From: Prorocentrum cordatum
Lineage: Eukaryota; Sar; Dinophyceae; Prorocentrales; Prorocentraceae
Direction of reading: 5' to 3'
Assembly (NCBI GenBank): GCA_963575745.1
Contig: CAUYUJ010008102.1
Location: forward strand, 479,183-507,927
Length of the DNA stretch: 28,745 nucleotides
The notes below the pieces were generated by a model that was given only the letters and a program-made list of their open reading frames with translations, was not told the origin of the DNA and searched no databases. This document shows positions 1 through 9,317 of this stretch, one piece after another. The stretch's first letter is position 1; the number at the start of each line of letters is the position of its first letter. A program made the position numbers and the translations under genes.

Positions 1-63
1 AGGAGGAGGAGTGAGGAGGAGTGAGGAGAAGGAGCTGGATCGATCCCAGGAGAGGCAGGGAGG
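1..63. repeat. GAG-rich purine tract
   Basis: Imperfect GAG/GGA repeat at the window edge, with a GAGTGAGGAG motif repeated. It is probably the end of a longer array that starts outside the window. Confidence 0.7.
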
Positions 64-114
64 GTGAGTGAGGAGGAGATGGGGGAGGAGCAGGCGAAGC
101 GAGGCGTGCTCGTG

Positions 115-620
115 AGTCCGCCTTCACCCTCTAGGAGCCGCACATCCGGGCTCGAGGTTTTCAATGTTTTCAATGTTTTCGGACGTTCTCGTCGGCAACC
201 GCCAGCTTTCCTGCCTTGGCATGTTCTCCAGCTCCTGAGATCCTGGCGTCGAATCCTTTTTTCACCACGGGCGACTTTTCCCTGTTTCGTGCTCCGAGAC
301 CTTCGCGGATCGCTCCAGCGCGAGAGATGCCGCTGGAAGATGGGCCCCAGGGCTCTGGCCAGTTTTTGTTGGTACGATGCTGCAGTTGTTTGATCGTGAC
401 GTCGGATCTCATGGTTCGGGTTCGGATCTCAGGCTCGAGCTCCGAAGTCTTCGGAGGTTCTCGTTGGTTCCCCGCGGCTTTGCAGACTCGGGATGCTCTC
501 CAGCAGCCGCGCCTAACCTTAACGAGAGTGTTCCAGGTGTGCCCGGATCGTCTGGAGCAGCCGCCGCAGAGCCGAGTCATGGCCTTCACCCTCCAGGACC
601 TTGGCATCCTCGCGTCGTGA
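115..620. repeat. Diverged internally duplicated non-coding segment
   Basis: Short blocks recur about 270 bp apart. The stretch around 180-238 (GTTCTCGTCGGC to TGTTCTCCAGC) matches 452-509 (GTTCTCGTTGG to TGCTCTCCAGC). The phrase CCTTCACCCTC appears near 120 and near 582. Open frames exist on both strands but none resembles a known protein. I read it as an old, decayed duplication without a convincing gene. Confidence 0.4.
231..317 (+). repeat. Dispersed repeat I, copy A
   Basis: About 85 bp starting at GAGATCCTGGC align with 5048-5131 in the same orientation. Both share TTTTTTCACC, CGGGCGA and GTTTCGTGC. In the frame FFTTGDFSLFRAPRPSRI (copy B: FFTAGDFSRFRAPGPSHI) about half of the codon differences are silent third-position changes, so a once-coding origin is possible. 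Confidence 0.55.
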
Positions 621-784
621 AAGATGTTCGTGCGGCGTTGGCGCGCCGGCGACGCCGGCGCAGGCGCTCAAGCTCACGTCCTGAGACGCGGAAGCATGGA
701 GGGACAAGGTAACGCCGTTGGACCCGACGGGATTCAATCCTGAACCGTCGGGGCCGCGATGGACGCAGTGTCAAAAAACTTTGC

Positions 785-875
785 TGATGGGCCTGTTTTC
801 CACCACCACCACCACCACCAGAACTTGAATGGGTGGAAGGAGGAGGAGGACGAGGAGGAGGAGGAGGAGGAGGCC
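785..875. repeat. (CAC)n and (GAG)n microsatellites
   Basis: A run of CAC triplets at about 801-820 is followed by a GAG/GGA run at about 836-874. These produce spurious His-rich and Glu-rich open frames. Confidence 0.85.
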
Positions 876-937
876 CACCCCCCACTCGGAACCAGAACGT
901 GCACACCTCTCTTACCCGACGGGTTCTTGGCTTCCAA

Positions 938-1100
938 TTCAGTATCGTTTATCCGATCCCCATCCCCATCCCCTTCGATACCCCCACCAAATTACCCCCC
1001 CCGTTGGGGATGCACCCCTCGAAACCCGAAGGGAACCGCCTATATCATATCCCCATCTCGGGGGGCAAATCGGCCAGTGGGGCCCAGGCCACGCCGCTGG
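938..1100 (+). repeat. Dispersed repeat H, copy A
   Basis: Aligns in direct orientation with 13697-13860. Shared landmarks are TTCAGTATCGTT, the CATCCCCAT-type run, GTTGGGGATG, CCCCTCGAAAC and CGGCCAGTGG. The copies have diverged by substitutions and small indels. No coding function was recognised. Confidence 0.65.
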
Positions 1101-1377
1101 GGATGGGGATCGGAGGCGTCACGTACAGTCGGACCGAGACTATAGATCGAGGTCGGTTCGGGGAGGGCATCCTAGTGCTCTTCGTGCCTGTTGAATGGTC
1201 TTGTGCATCCTGGGGAGGGTACCCTTGGATGGGAGAAGCGTCATGTACGTGCTCGCTTGTTTGTAAGCGTGGGCTTGGGCAAGTTCGGGCAGCGCCCGTT
1301 GGGCCACGCGGTCACGGCGTTCCCGCCCTCAGTGGCTCCCAGCCCTGATGCAATCCCCGTCCAGGGGTTACATCAGC

Positions 1378-1510
1378 TTGGCATCGCTTGGACGTGTGCC
1401 TTCTTTCGCGGCGAAGACCATCGAGAAGCATCCTGGATCACCGAGCAACAAAAGCACGCGCGAAATCAAACAGTACACGGGGCATGGACGTCCGAGCGAT
1501 GGCGAGTCAG
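1378..1510 (+). repeat. Dispersed repeat K, copy A (uninterrupted)
   Basis: This copy runs through CTTGGCATCGCTTGGACG, CCATCGAGAAGCATC and GGACGTCCGAGCGATGG without interruption. Copy B at 11797-12160 has the same landmarks, but a 230-bp double hairpin sits at the position equivalent to ATCGA (1420-1424). Copy A therefore serves as the empty-site reference. Confidence 0.65.
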
Positions 1511-1584
1511 GGCCAGTAGAGCGGGCCGCTCAGACCGAGGCCCTACAGTGCCAGAGGCGTTCAGCGGTCACATGATTATGGGGT

Positions 1585-2130
1585 GGTGTTCATCTGGCGC
1601 CGCCCGGGCGCTGCAGGAGGGTCACTGTTGGCACCCAGGGGCCGTGGGTCGATCCACCACAGCCGGCCGCGGACGCCGAGGGGGAGGCGTACGCAGAGGC
1701 CCCTGGCTGCCAACCTGGGCCCCCTCCGTTTTGCGTTCGGCCCTCGCTTTGAGCCAGGGCCCATCGAAGGCGTCCGGCGAGACGTCGACCGAGAGGATCG
1801 GCGGGCCGTCGGCCTCCCCCCCCCCCCCCACAGGCCCCTGGAGAGCCTCTGGGGGGGCCCCCGCGCGCGGGGGCCTCTCGAGGCCCGGAAAAGGGCACGG
1901 CGTCGCGCCTTCGGGTCGGGACGCCGCCACTCCACGTGGACGCACCCTCGCTCTCCGTGTTGTTTTGCTCCCCTGCCGGGGGTGGTAGCAAGACTTCGCC
2001 GCCCTCGCCCCCCCCCCCTCTCTGCCGCTCGCTGTCTTGGCCTGGGGCGGCGTCGCACGGGGCCCCGCATCCCTGGAGGCGGCGGGCTCTACGGCAACCG
2101 CTGCCGCCCCCTCCGCGTCTCTCTACTGCT
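1585..2130. other. GC-rich non-coding segment with hairpins
   Basis: No gene is recognised in this very GC-rich stretch. It holds an inverted repeat (GTTGGCACCCAGGGGCC near 1627 against GGCCCCTGGCTGCCAAC near 1699). It also holds a perfect 20-bp palindrome at 1856-1875 (GGCCCCCGCGCGCGGGGGCC). All frames are open for long distances because GC-rich DNA has few stops, so length here is not evidence for coding. Confidence 0.5.
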
Positions 2131-2139
2131 CCTCCTCGC

Positions 2140-2362
2140 CTTCTCGGCCTCGTCGTCGTCGTCGCCGTCGTCGCCGTCGCCGCTGCCGCCGCCGTCGCCG
2201 TCGCCGTTGCCGTTGCCGTCGCCGTCGCCGCAGTCGCCGTCGCAGTCGCAGTCGCCGTCGCCGTCGCCGACGTCGTCGTCGCCGACGTCGTCGTCGTCGT
2301 CGTCGTTGTCGTCGACGTCGTCTTCGTCGCCGTCGTCGTCGTCGTCGGCTGCTTCGTCGTCG
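2140..2362. repeat. (GTC)n/(GCC)n trinucleotide array
   Basis: About 220 bp of GTC triplets mixed with GCC, GTT and CAG. Depending on frame it reads as poly-Ser, poly-Val, poly-Arg or poly-Asp, none with supporting flanks. It is in opposite orientation to the GAC array at 4290-4740. Confidence 0.9.
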
Positions 2363-2504
2363 TCTTCCCGCAGCCTGCTCCCGGAGTGGAGGAGGGCCCC
2401 CACGGTACTCTCTGCTTGCGCGGCCCGGGGCCGCGCAGGAGCACTGGGCGGTGTACCGGCAGGGCGCCAAGAACCTCGCCGTGGCACCCCAGGGGTGTCG
2501 AGAG

Positions 2505-2612
2505 AGGAGGGGGAGGAGGAGGAGGAGGAGGAGGAGGAGGAGGAGGAGGAGGAGGAGGACGAGGACGAGGAGGAGGAGGAGGAGGCGGAGGAGGAGAAGG
2601 AGGAGGAGGTGG
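2505..2612. repeat. (GGA)n purine array
   Basis: About 105 bp of nearly pure GGA/GAG with rare GAC and GCG interruptions. Confidence 0.9.
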
Positions 2613-2734
2613 ACGGCCGCGTGCGACGCACCCGATGGCCTCGAGAAGCGTTTGCAGCAGTTGCGGCTCTCCGAGAGGCCCCCGGAAAGGCCCCGATTTT
2701 CCCGCACGGCTGCCAGAGAGAGAGAGATCTTGGT

Positions 2735-3079
2735 TTACTCCCTCGTTGGGCCCCGCAGATTGGCCCCAAGTTGAGTACGAACAGCGATGCTGTAAGGGCC
2801 TAGATGTGAGGGGAACTGTAAGTCCGCCATCACTGAAGATTCAGGGCCTTCTCCGCTGCTCCGCTCTACTGCCCGCCGAGAGCGTGCAGCACCGTTGTAG
2901 CGCACAGCCGCAAAGGCAAGAGGCAGCCCCCGCAGGGCCGCTGCAGCGACGAGCATCACTGGATAAGTCTTTTTGGCGCTAGACTGTGTCGCTCGAGGCT
3001 TCGGTGTCGTGCGGGTTGGTCGCACGCTACGCGTGGTATAATCCATGGCAGCGAGTCTGAGACGTCCGTTCAGACTCAT
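2735..3079 (-). other. Open frame of uncertain status (114 codons)
   Basis: A minus-strand ATG-to-stop frame starting MSLNGRLRLAAMDYTTRS. It contains a short hydrophobic stretch (YPVMLVAAAALRGLPLAF, about residues 39-56) after a basic, Ser/Thr-rich start, which loosely resembles a targeting presequence. No domain or family is recognised and the sequence is less repetitive than its neighbours. It could be an exon, but chance in GC-rich DNA explains it equally well. Confidence 0.15.
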
Positions 3080-3204
3080 TCCTGGCTCCGTTATCGTCGA
3101 GAAGCTGGCCCTGGTGAAAGGGTCGGGACTTCCAGAGACTTCGCATTGAACAGGAGACAGTTCCCCCCCCGCGCGTGTTTTGGGCGGCCACGCACTAACC
3201 GTGG

Positions 3205-3310
3205 GTGGGGGGGGAGGGAGGGCGGATCCTTCGCACCAGCGCCGTCTGGAATTTCCTGGGAATGGCTGATTCCCAGACGGCGCGCGTGCGAATCGTGACG
3301 TGACCAGGGG
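3205..3310. repeat. Hairpin element IV, copy A
   Basis: An 11-bp perfect stem, GCGCCGTCTGG against CCAGACGGCGC, encloses a smaller one (GGGAAT against ATTCCC). It is followed by GCGAATCGTGACGTGACC. The arrangement and the trailing motif recur at 16636-16735, so this is a dispersed hairpin and not a one-off. Confidence 0.6.
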
Positions 3311-3596
3311 GGGAGTGGAGGGGGTGCGGGACCGCCGGTTGCGGGCGTTCTCGCGAGAAGTGACACAAGCGGGCTCCAGCTCAGTTTTCGAACTCAGACC
3401 CCCTCGCGTTGTAAAAAAAACATGGCGGGAGGTTCTTCGCTATTTCTGGCCTGCTGGGGCCCTTACCGGGCCTCGGGGCAGTCAAAAACACGTCGGGGCC
3501 CCGAACTAATCACGACGTCGGGGGTCTGGCAAGGATCCCCTCACCAGGCCCTGGGACCGTCCAAAACGGCACGGGATGAACACCCGCCGGCCCTTG

Positions 3597-3896
3597 AGAG
3601 GAGGAGGAGGAGGAGGAGGAGGAGGAGGAGGAGGTGCAGGAGGAGGAGGAGGAGGAGGAGGAGGAGAAAGAGAGGAGTAGGGCGTTCCAGCCTTGTTGTC
3701 TCTGTAACCACATAGCACCGAGGTTGGAGTTCAGATGGGGCCGAGGCATTGAGCGAGGCCTGCCATGCTTCCGTGAACAGCCGTGGATCGAATGTGGCAT
3801 GAGAGGGGGCGCGAAGCGAAGCTAAGGAAGTGGAGGAAGTGGAGCCGGAGGAGGAGGAGGAGGAGGAGGAGGAGGAGGAGGAGAAGGAAGAGAACA
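3597..3896. repeat. Two (GGA)n arrays with unique interval
   Basis: GGA arrays lie at about 3597-3675 and 3835-3892. The roughly 160 bp between them shows no recognisable gene. Confidence 0.85.
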
Positions 3897-4029
3897 TGTT
3901 TCAGCTTTCAGCTTCCTACGCCATTCTCTGTCCAGTACTAGCCTCCAGTCGTACTGAGGCCATATCGCATGTCGTCTAGGTCAGTCGTCCGTCCTTTTTT
4001 GGTTTTGCCCGAACGCTGCGATCATCATC

Positions 4030-4135
4030 CGAGGATGAGGACGAGGAGGAGGAGGGGGAAGAGGATGAGTACGAGGAGGAGGAGGAGGGGGAGGGGGAGG
4101 GGCAGCAGGAGGACGACGACGAAAAAGACCACGAC
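4030..4135. repeat. (GAG)n/(GAC)n array
   Basis: Imperfect GAG/GGA array grading into GAC triplets. The following 150 bp (about 4140-4290) is a more AT-rich island with AAAATTTAAAAATTT and no recognised gene. Confidence 0.8.
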
Positions 4136-4289
4136 CGCCACCCTGAGGTTCAACGTTCCAGAAAATTTAAAAATTTCGCCGAAATTCCCGACCAGAGCCC
4201 TAGTCCTAGCCCTTCATCGATCCGCGAGGGCTTTGGGGCGTGAAACGGGGCCAAACCGCCCGGTGTGGAAAATTTGCCGCGCCAAGATC

Positions 4290-4317
4290 TCAGGTCACGA
4301 CGACGATGACCACGAGA

Positions 4318-4360
<43 letters not shown>

Positions 4361-4361
4361 C

Positions 4362-4393
<32 letters not shown>

Positions 4394-4742
4394 CGGCGAG
4401 GACGACAACGACGAGGACACGGATGAGGACGAGGACGAGGACGACGACGACGACGTCGACAAAGATGACCACGACGACGACGACAACGACGACCACGACG
4501 ACGTCTACGACCACGACCACGACTACGACCACGACCACGATGGCGACGGCGACGACGACCACATTACGACAACGGCAACGACCATTACGACCACGACCAC
4601 GACCGCGACCACGACGACGACCACGACCAAGGCCACGACCACGACGACGACCACGACGATCACCGCGACCGCGACCACGACCACGACGACGACCATGACG
4701 ACGACAACCACGACGACGACGACCACACGACGACGACGGAGT
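4290..4742. repeat. (GAC)n and (CGACCA)n array
   Basis: About 450 bp. Pure GAC at about 4320-4360 grades through GACGGC variants into a hexamer CGACCA array, a layered internal structure. The Asp-rich, Thr-rich and Arg-rich frames across it are repeat artefacts. Confidence 0.9.
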
Positions 4743-4909
4743 CGACAAAGCGAGAAGAAAGGGCGCAACCTCGGCGGCCGACGCTCTACAGGCCGCCGAG
4801 GGCGCCATGGTCCACGTCTCAGGCCGCGGCGCGGCGCCAGCCGCCGCCGCCGCCGCACGCCGACGCCCTCCGCCCCCCCAGCGCCCGCCTGCCAGCCGCC
4901 CGCCTTGCC

Positions 4910-5045
4910 GTCGCCTCCTCCTCCTCCTCCTCTTGCTCCTCCCCTTCAATTTCTATTTCCTCTTCTTCTTCCTCCTTCCACCTCCCTCCTCCTCCCTCTT
5001 CCTCCTTCCTTCTCCTTCCTCCTCATTCCCCCTTCATTCTCTTCT
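4910..5045. repeat. Polypyrimidine CTC/TTC tract
   Basis: About 135 bp composed almost entirely of C and T on the plus strand. Confidence 0.85.
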
Positions 5046-5047
5046 TA

Positions 5048-5131
5048 TCAATGAGATCCTGGCATTGCATTTTTTCACCGCGGGCGATTTCTCCCGGTTT
5101 CGTGCCCCAGGACCCTCACATATCGATCCGC
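5048..5131 (+). repeat. Dispersed repeat I, copy B
   Basis: Direct-orientation partner of 231-317: GAGATCCTGGCATT, TTTTTTCACCGCGGGCGA, GTTTCGTGCCCC, ATCGATCC. Confidence 0.55.
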
Positions 5132-5227
5132 CTTAAAACATGGAGCATAATTATTGGGTGTAAGACTCTGGTGATGATTTGTTCGTTATCAGAGTCGCAT
5201 TTTTTTGCAGCGTCAGATCTGAGGGGC

Positions 5228-5460
5228 CTCCTCCACTTCCTCCTCCTGCTCCTCCTTCTCCTCCTCCTCATGATCCGCAAACGAGAGTGAGCACGGCACC
5301 CTCAGGACAAACGGATGACATGGCGTTGGGGGTGTGCGTATCGCAACGTATCCTCAATTATTCTCCTCCTCCTCCCCTCCTGCCCCTCCTGCCCCTGCTC
5401 CCTCCTCCCGCCGCCGACGCCCGCCGCCGCCGACGCCCACCGCCGCCAACCCGCCAAGGT
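5228..5460. repeat. CTC-rich and CCG-rich low-complexity region
   Basis: A CTC array at about 5228-5272 and pyrimidine and CCGCCG runs at about 5365-5455, with a short unique interval. No gene is supported. Confidence 0.7.
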
Positions 5461-5479
5461 TCTCGGGGATAGCTGCTTA

Positions 5480-5686
5480 AACATTAACTGTTGGCGCTCC
5501 GCACGGATTTCTTGGATCCGCGCTGGGCGCCCTGGGATCCGCGGGAAGGAGCGAGGCGATTAATCGGCATGGGGGCTGCTTGTTTTCCTCAAGCGATCCG
5601 CGGCTCCACATGGTACGGCGTGTGAGATGCGGATTTCTTGGATCTGCGCTGGACCCCGACCCTGGCGCGCGGAGCGCCAACAGTTT
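5480..5686. mobile_element. Family E element, composite copy E1
   Basis: Outer inverted arms AACTGTTGGCGCTCC and GGAGCGCCAACAGTT carry the family core GGATTTCTTGGAT and CGCGCTGG. The two half-elements are separated by an 86-bp segment that also occurs on its own at 14541-14625. The copy therefore looks like an element interrupted by, or rearranged with, a second repeat. The true ends may lie slightly further out. Confidence 0.6.
5543..5628 (+). repeat. 86-bp dispersed unit, copy A
   Basis: Contains GCGATTAATCGGCATGGGG, AAGCGATCCGCGGCTCCACA and GCGTGTGAGAT. It matches 14541-14625 with a handful of substitutions. Here it lies inside family E sequence; at 14.5 kb it lies just outside an E element. 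Confidence 0.7.
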
Positions 5687-5889
5687 TACGACTACGCCGT
5701 TTCTTCTTTATCTGTTCTGAGCAGGCCTTCTCCTTCTCTTTCCTCCCCCTCGCTCGCCGCCGACTTTGGGTAGCACGACGGCTGCAGGGTCCCGGCGCGC
5801 CGCAGCGCTGTTCTCAGAGCGGGCGTTTCTGCCCCGCTTCGGGCCCCTGGGCTCAGCGACCTTGGCGGCCTGTGGTGGGTCGGCCGCGT

Positions 5890-5997
5890 CCCTTGTCGTC
5901 GTCGTCGTCATCATCGTCGTCGTTGTCTTTGTCTGTGTCTTTGTCGTCGTCATCGTCTTCGTCGTCGTTGTCACCATTGTCGTCGTCGTCGTGCCCT
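5890..5997. repeat. (GTC)n array with GTCTTT variants
   Basis: About 105 bp of GTC, GTCATC and GTCTTT triplets. Confidence 0.85.
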
Positions 5998-6073
5998 GGC
6001 ATCCTGCTCCCGCAGTCCAAAGCGCAGTTGTTCCACTCGGGGCCCTCGCGGATCGACGTAAGGTTGAACGTAA

Positions 6074-6108
6074 GGTTCAGTCGGGCCTGTAGGACGCGCC
6101 CGACCTAA
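6074..6108. mobile_element. Family III remnant: terminal repeats only
   Basis: TCGGGCCTGT and ACGCGCCCGACCTAA are separated by 3 bp. These match the inverted termini of the elements at 10912-11129 and 13048-13220, but the AT-rich interior is missing. This suggests an internal-deletion footprint. Confidence 0.45.
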
Positions 6109-6230
6109 ACATAATGGGGCGGCGAGTTTGGTCTCGGGGGTTCCGCTCGTTTTCTGTTGCCGCTCGACGTTGCACGTTATCGTGGCGCCGGTTCTCGGGA
6201 CCCTTGGGGCCTCGAGGGGGAGGCTCCTCG

Positions 6231-6290
6231 GCGCCCACGGCGGGGTTCGTCGCTCCGAGGTCCTGGTCGGAGGGCGTCCCGAGGCAGGCC
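6231..6290 (-). repeat. Dispersed motif L, copy 1
   Basis: CCACGGCGGGGTTCGTC plus GAGGTCCTGGTCGGAGGGCG aligns with 12308-12360, 15501-15560 and 18561-18620. On the minus strand it reads PSDQDLGATNPAV, against RPDQAFGAEPAVAT and RSDQDFEANPAVAT in two other copies. Confidence 0.45.
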
Positions 6291-6496
6291 CGAAGCCCTG
6301 GGGGGGCTTCTCTTTCGTCCTCCGGGGGGTTCTGCGAATCACGTTTCTTACTGGATAGCCTTGCCCAGTTTCCCCCCTGGCCCCTTCGGCGCGCCGGCAG
6401 CATCTCGAGCCCGCAGCCAGGATGCCTGAACGTGTTCTCTGGCAGGCCTGACATCCAAACCCTCGCTGCGAGGGCGCAGTTGGGCTTTCGAGGAAG

Positions 6497-7351
6497 CTGG
6501 TCCGCGTAGATGGACGGAGCTCGGCCACCCCGCCGTTGCGGGCGCGGCCGCTGTCCGCCAGTCCTGGTATCTGGTGGGAACCAGCTCTGGCTTGGATGGC
6601 CAGTCCTCTCGTTTGACGGGCGTTGGCGTCCACAACCTCGAGCCTAGAGCTAGGATGCCCGCCCCTGTCCCCAGGGGACCTCATCGACATCCTACCCCCA
6701 CAGCGAGGGTATAACTAGGCACCCGAGGAACCTGGTCCGCATAGATGGCCGAAGCTCGGCCATGCTGCCGTTGCAGGCGCGGCAACGTAATGCCATTGCA
6801 GGCGCCCCATGGCATGTGCACTCGCGTCGAGTGGCACGGGGTTCAGGCGCCCCTTAAGCCATCGCATTTCAAGTCCTCCTCCCCTTCTTCCTCCCCCCCT
6901 CCCTCTCCCCCTCCCCCCTGGCCCGCGTGGATGGCCGGAGCTCGGCCATCCTGCCGTTGCGGGCGCGGCAGGTGTTTGCCAGTCCCGGTATCCTGTGGGG
7001 AACAGCTCTGGCTTGGATGGCCAGTCCTGTCGGTTGCCGGGCGTTGGCATCCACAACCTCGAGCCTAGAGCTAGGATGCCCGCCCCTGCACCCAGGGGAC
7101 CCTGCAGCGCTTTGCCCTCGCAACGACGGGAAGACTAGGCACCCGAGGAGCCTGGTCCGCATAGATGGCCGAAACCCTGCCATCCTGCCGTTGCGTGCGC
7201 GGCAACGTAATGCCATTACGGGTATCCCGTGGCATGTGCCCTCGCCTCCAGTGGTACGGGGCTAAGGCGCCCCTTAAGCCATACATATCACTTCAAGTCC
7301 CCCTCCTCCTCCTCCTCCTCCTCCTCCTCCTCCTCCTCCTCCTCCTCCTCC
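6497..7351 (+). repeat. Two-unit 421-bp higher-order tandem repeat
   Basis: Unit 1 (6497-6917) and unit 2 (6918-7351) align along their length: CTGGTCCGCGTAGATGG, CAGCTCTGGCTTGGATGG, AACCTCGAGCCTAGAGCTAG, GCGCCCCTTAAGCCAT. Each ends in a CTC/pyrimidine tract, the second longer and purer. A ~50-bp sub-unit recurs twice in each unit, at 6497, 6732, 6918 and 7152. It contains the foldback GGCCGAAGCTCGGCC. Sequence just upstream (about 6450-6496) resembles the internal junctions, so an older partial unit may precede. Confidence 0.8.
7299..7351. repeat. (CTC)n array
   Basis: About 50 bp of nearly pure CTC closing the second 421-bp unit. Confidence 0.9.
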
Positions 7352-8264
7352 CCAGGACCTGCCCGTCCTGCCCATGCCCCCACAGCGTGAGCGTGGCAAG
7401 CTCAGCAGGTGCGTGATGTTGCGGCGCCCACCATGTGACGAATAGCTATGTGTGGAGGGGAATGCACTCTGGTTTCTTGAAGCTCACACAGATGTGAGAG
7501 GTCTCCGGCCCACCCGCGCCGCTCCTCACGGGCCCGTCTTGCGTCCCGCGTCCTGCGGCAGGTTCGAGAGCAGCATCGTCGCGGTGACGACCCCGGCACG
7601 AACGTTCACGCCGCCGGTGGCCGTTCGTCTGACATCGAGCGGTCTGCGGTTTCGGGGAGCCGTGATCGTTCGAGGTCGAACGGCCCGCGCGGTGTCAATC
7701 TTATGTTCGATTGTTTTTTGTTTTTTTTCCCACTGAAGCCCGAATTTCACAACTTACCGGCACGTTTCCGCTTGTTTGGTTACCAAATCGCTCGTCTGAA
7801 GTATGAGTTCGCACAGGCTTACCCTTCAGCCAGGCTTCTTGTCGCCCCGCCCTCTCCCGTGCCAGAAAATACTACACGGAGCGTTCGGTTGGACGTTGCA
7901 TCTAAATTGTCGATGAGTCCGTGCCCATGCCAAGATCATTACGATGACGTGGGCTGTAATGTTTGTCATAGAGTATTTCACACTTTGGGGCCATGAAAGG
8001 ATGTCGGGTTTTGCTCGCACGGCTTTCGTAAAAAAGTGGCGGCCTACGTGCCCGCATGCTTACATCATTCACCAACCATCGCGCACACGCCTTTTTGCCA
8101 AGACACACAATGCGGCCAACACGCACGTGGTCCCAGGGGCGGTTGTCAAACATATCGTGAAACCTGGTTGTGCCAGCCATTTCAAGATATACGTGCTCAG
8201 CACAGATGACGCAATCTGGTTTCCAGTGCAACGTCTGTCAGGGCTTCTGCGCGCGCATTTCGTC
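7352..8264. other. Less GC-rich unique stretch, no assigned gene
   Basis: This ~900 bp is compositionally milder than its surroundings and has few internal repeats. Overlapping frames are open on both strands. One is a minus-strand 109-codon frame (7902-8231) starting MHWKPDCVICAEHVYLEM. Another is a plus-strand frame ending CPCQDHYDDVGCNVCHRVF, whose Cys/His spacing is only superficially zinc-finger-like. I cannot choose between strands and recognise no family. If the window contains an unrepeated gene, this is one of the likelier places. Confidence 0.3.
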
Positions 8265-8462
8265 ATCAGGGTTACCACCATTGTCATCGCAATTGTCACC
8301 ACTATTAGCGTCATGATCACAATCTCCTTCATCACTATCATCATCGTCTTCGCCATCATCACCACAGTCACTGTCAATGTTGTCATCGTCGTTGTAATCG
8401 CCGCCGCCATCATTGCCGCCACCATCAGCAGTACTATTACCACCGGCGTCGTCACCATCATT
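8265..8462. repeat. Degenerate ATC/GTC/ACC microsatellite
   Basis: About 200 bp in which TCATC, CACCA and GTCATC triplets predominate but with many substitutions, suggesting an old array. It produces a spurious Ile/Val/Thr-rich hydrophobic frame that mimics a membrane segment. Confidence 0.75.
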
Positions 8463-8739
8463 CCTCGTCCGCCCATGTTATGTACATGCATGGTTTGAGT
8501 CGCCAACGCCATTGGGCCAGTTGAGTATAAACAAGAAGCTGCGAGCGGGAGGGCGGGATGTTTGCTTGAGTATTCGAGTTCGCCGCCCCAGAGCCTCTCA
8601 CTGTGAAGGCGTTTCCCCACCAAGTGAGTTGACCCCCTCCCTTGCCGAGAAGGCATATTCCGGGACTTGTCCGCGCAGCGTGCGTTCATTTATGATACTT
8701 GATCGTTGATCCTAAACATCAGACATTCGCCTGCCAGCC

Positions 8740-9000
8740 ATCTCTAACCACAACCCACAACTAATGGTAATTTGCGGGACGGCCCCTCGGGGGAGAAAGC
8801 ACCGACCTCGACATGAGCATGTTGGTTGTGGTTGTGGTCGATTTGGCCGTCCTGGGTCGTCACATTCACCACAACCAGTACGCAGCTGTTTTCGGTGTTC
8901 CACCAGGTCTTGGCGTGCGCAAGACATCCCCCAAGGTGTGTCCTCGATGTGGTTGTGGTCGCTTGCTGTCCTTGTTGTGGCTGTGGTCGGTCGGGGCGGG
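8740..9000. repeat. Short TGTGGTTGTGGTCG direct repeats
   Basis: The 14-mer TGTGGTTGTGGTCG occurs near 8827 and near 8949, with a diverged third (TGTGGCTGTGGTCG). Complementary CACAACC pieces occur near 8750 and 8872. The stretch 8463-8740 shows no feature. Confidence 0.5.
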
Positions 9001-9203
9001 GGGACAAGAGTCAGGAGGGGAAAGAATACGCAGACCCAATTTTGGAAAATGTGGAAAAGTATTGGAATGGGGGGGGAAGACGAATGCTTAGAAAATATGG
9101 GGAATCCTGGGATTCGTGTCTATTTGTATGTGTGTGTCCCTGGGCCCCGTTAGAAAGGGAGGGGAAGCAGGGCGATGCGACGGCCCGCAGGTAGCATTCC
9201 CAG

Positions 9204-9307
9204 GCAGATCCTGGACAAGGTGGCGCTGGGCATCCTGGAGCACGCGGAGGAGCTGCCCCCCGCCCGTGCGCGCGAGGAGGCGGGCGGCGAGGAGGGCCAC
9301 GACTCAG
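9204..9307 (+). CDS. Candidate exon, unrecognised protein
   Basis: A short exon-like segment. It is preceded by CATTCCCAG, a possible 3' splice site followed by G as is common in dinoflagellates, and is followed by ACTCAG/GC, a possible non-canonical donor. In the open frame it encodes RQILDKVALGILEHAEELP and then an Arg/Glu/Gly-rich acidic stretch. The first part would form an amphipathic helix. A similarly patterned helix is encoded at 10763-10852. No domain is recognised and the splice sites are inferred, not tested. The segment could belong to a plus-strand gene spread over several kb of repeats, or be chance. Confidence 0.22.
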
Positions 9308-9317
9308 GCGATCGCAA

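Noticed and set aside
1583-2982. Frames of 245-406 codons over the GTC and GGA arrays
   Set aside because: They switch between poly-Ser, poly-Glu, poly-Val and poly-Arg according to frame. The GC-rich flanks are open in all frames.
3969-5054. 361-codon frame with Asp-rich and Thr-rich blocks
   Set aside because: It spans the GAC and CGACCA arrays. The only non-repeat piece (LRFNVPENLKISPKFP) is short, and a competing frame is also open.
7703-7996. Zinc-finger exon with CPCQDHYDDVGCNVC
   Set aside because: The spacing fits no finger class I know, the region is open in several frames, and no repeat of the motif occurs.
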